Shown here: piece after piece, positions 6,302 through 6,797 of the stretch
Layout: the number at the start of each line of letters is the position of its first letter
How positions within the stretch are numbered: position 1 is the first letter of the stretch
Assembly (NCBI GenBank): GCA_041565275.1
Contig: JBFGVE010000150.1
Coordinates: 1-6,797, forward strand
Source: CAWUKT01 sp041565275
GTDB lineage: Bacteria; Bacteroidota; Bacteroidia; J057; JADKCL01
Direction: 5' to 3'
DNA length: 6,797 nucleotides
The notes under the pieces: model-generated
What the model was told of the DNA's origin: nothing
What the model saw: the letters and a program-made list of their open reading frames with translations, nothing else
The model's database searches: none
Program-made: the position numbers and the translations under genes

Positions 6302-6797
6302 ATGAAGTACAATACACTATTGACTGAATACCTCGATCAGAACGTACTTTCCCCTCAGGCGAAAGTCATCACCGAAAAGGTGCTTGCAGCGCAGCGAATC
6401 ACCGCGGAAGAAGGAGAGTATCTTTTTCAATCGGATGACCTTCCCTTCCTGGGATTGTTGGCTCACACCATTCGCACACACAAGCACGGACTAAAGACCT
6501 ATTTCAACCGTAATTTCCATGTCGAGCCGACTAACGTTTGCATTTACGATTGTAAGTTCTGTTCCTACTCCAGGAAAATTAAAAAACGGGAGGACGGATG
6601 GGAATACAGCCTGGAAGAAATCATGGCCCAGATCAAGGCTTACGATGGCAAGCCAGTCACAGAGGTCCATATTGTCGGTGGAGTAATGCCCCAGTACGAC
6701 TATCATTTTTACCAGGAGCTTTTCAGTACCATTAAGTCCCACCGTCCGGAATTACACATCAAGGCCCTGACCCCGGTAGAGTACCATTACATTTTCA
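6302..6797 (+). CDS. mqnE: Aminofutalosine synthase MqnE, N-terminal part (cut by right edge)
   Basis: The first 165 codons of a radical SAM enzyme, usually about 380-400 residues long, that converts 3-[(1-carboxyvinyl)oxy]benzoate to 6-amino-6-deoxyfutalosine in the futalosine pathway to menaquinone. The iron-sulphur motif is TNVCIYDCKFCSYSR (77-91), with Cys80, Cys84 and Cys87 in the CX3CX2C spacing. The upstream segment HGLKTYFNRNFHVEPTN (62-78) is typical of the MqnC/MqnE group. TEVHIVGGVMPQYDYHFY (120-137) and HIKALTPVE favour MqnE; MqnC paralogues usually have LLQGG and HALSPPE at these places. An in-frame TAA (6299-6301) lies directly before ATG 6302, so this is the only possible early start; no Shine-Dalgarno site is seen. 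The 62-base gap after the beta-helix gene shows neither a clear promoter nor a terminator, so read-through from the envelope genes is possible. Its presence, with ubiX, points to a menaquinone-based respiratory chain. Confidence 0.92.
   Translation, partial: MKYNTLLTEYLDQNVLSPQAKVITEKVLAAQRITAEEGEYLFQSDDLPFLGLLAHTIRTHKHGLKTYFNRNFHVEPTNVCIYDCKFCSYSRKIKKREDGWEYSLEEIMAQIKAYDGKPVTEVHIVGGVMPQYDYHFYQELFSTIKSHRPELHIKALTPVEYHYIF

Noticed and set aside
6302..6797. Calling the right-edge radical SAM gene mqnC
   Set aside because: The HIVGG and KALTPVE segments match MqnE. MqnC usually has LLQGG and HALSPPE there.

Overview
This 6.8 kb window looks like chromosomal DNA of a Bacteroidota member. A class-level guess would be Cytophagia or Saprospiria, with low confidence. 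The evidence is a BatD-type protein, two predicted lipoproteins with family features I know only from Bacteroidota, a DUF5723-like outer-membrane barrel, weak Shine-Dalgarno sites, and an exact TAnnTTTG-type -7 element. Base composition looks even throughout. I see no mobile element, tRNA, rRNA or CRISPR array, and no gene-free stretch longer than about 130 bases.

Layout. (1) Positions 1-556, minus strand: the 5' part of batD, which runs off the left edge and is transcribed away from everything else. (2) Positions 557-633: a 77-base divergent spacer with a good Bacteroidota -7 element for batD directly against the ubiX start codon. (3) Positions 634-1188, plus strand: ubiX, the flavin prenyltransferase, complete and with its catalytic residues. 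(4) Positions 1189-1319: a 131-base leader with three short complementary arms that can form two mutually exclusive hairpins. (5) Positions 1320-6239: three closely spaced envelope genes. These are a 698-residue lipoprotein of unknown function, a DUF5723-like barrel of about 436 residues, and a lipoprotein of about 477 residues with an Ig-like domain followed by a right-handed beta-helix. (6) From 6302 to the right edge: the first 165 codons of mqnE, the radical SAM aminofutalosine synthase.

How the genes fit together. UbiX and MqnE both fit menaquinone synthesis by the futalosine route. MqnE makes aminofutalosine early in the pathway. UbiX makes the prenylated FMN needed by a UbiD-type decarboxylase late in it. 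Between them sit the three exported proteins, which probably form one transcription unit: gaps are 14 and about 64 bases, and each start follows the previous stop closely. Two predicted lipoproteins flanking a beta-barrel suggest an outer-membrane assembly, but no function can be read from the sequence. The three-gene cassette is the least described part of the window. BatD is an envelope protein linked to oxygen tolerance and von Willebrand A-domain proteins in other Bacteroidota. Here it heads its own divergent unit instead of following batA/B/C directly.
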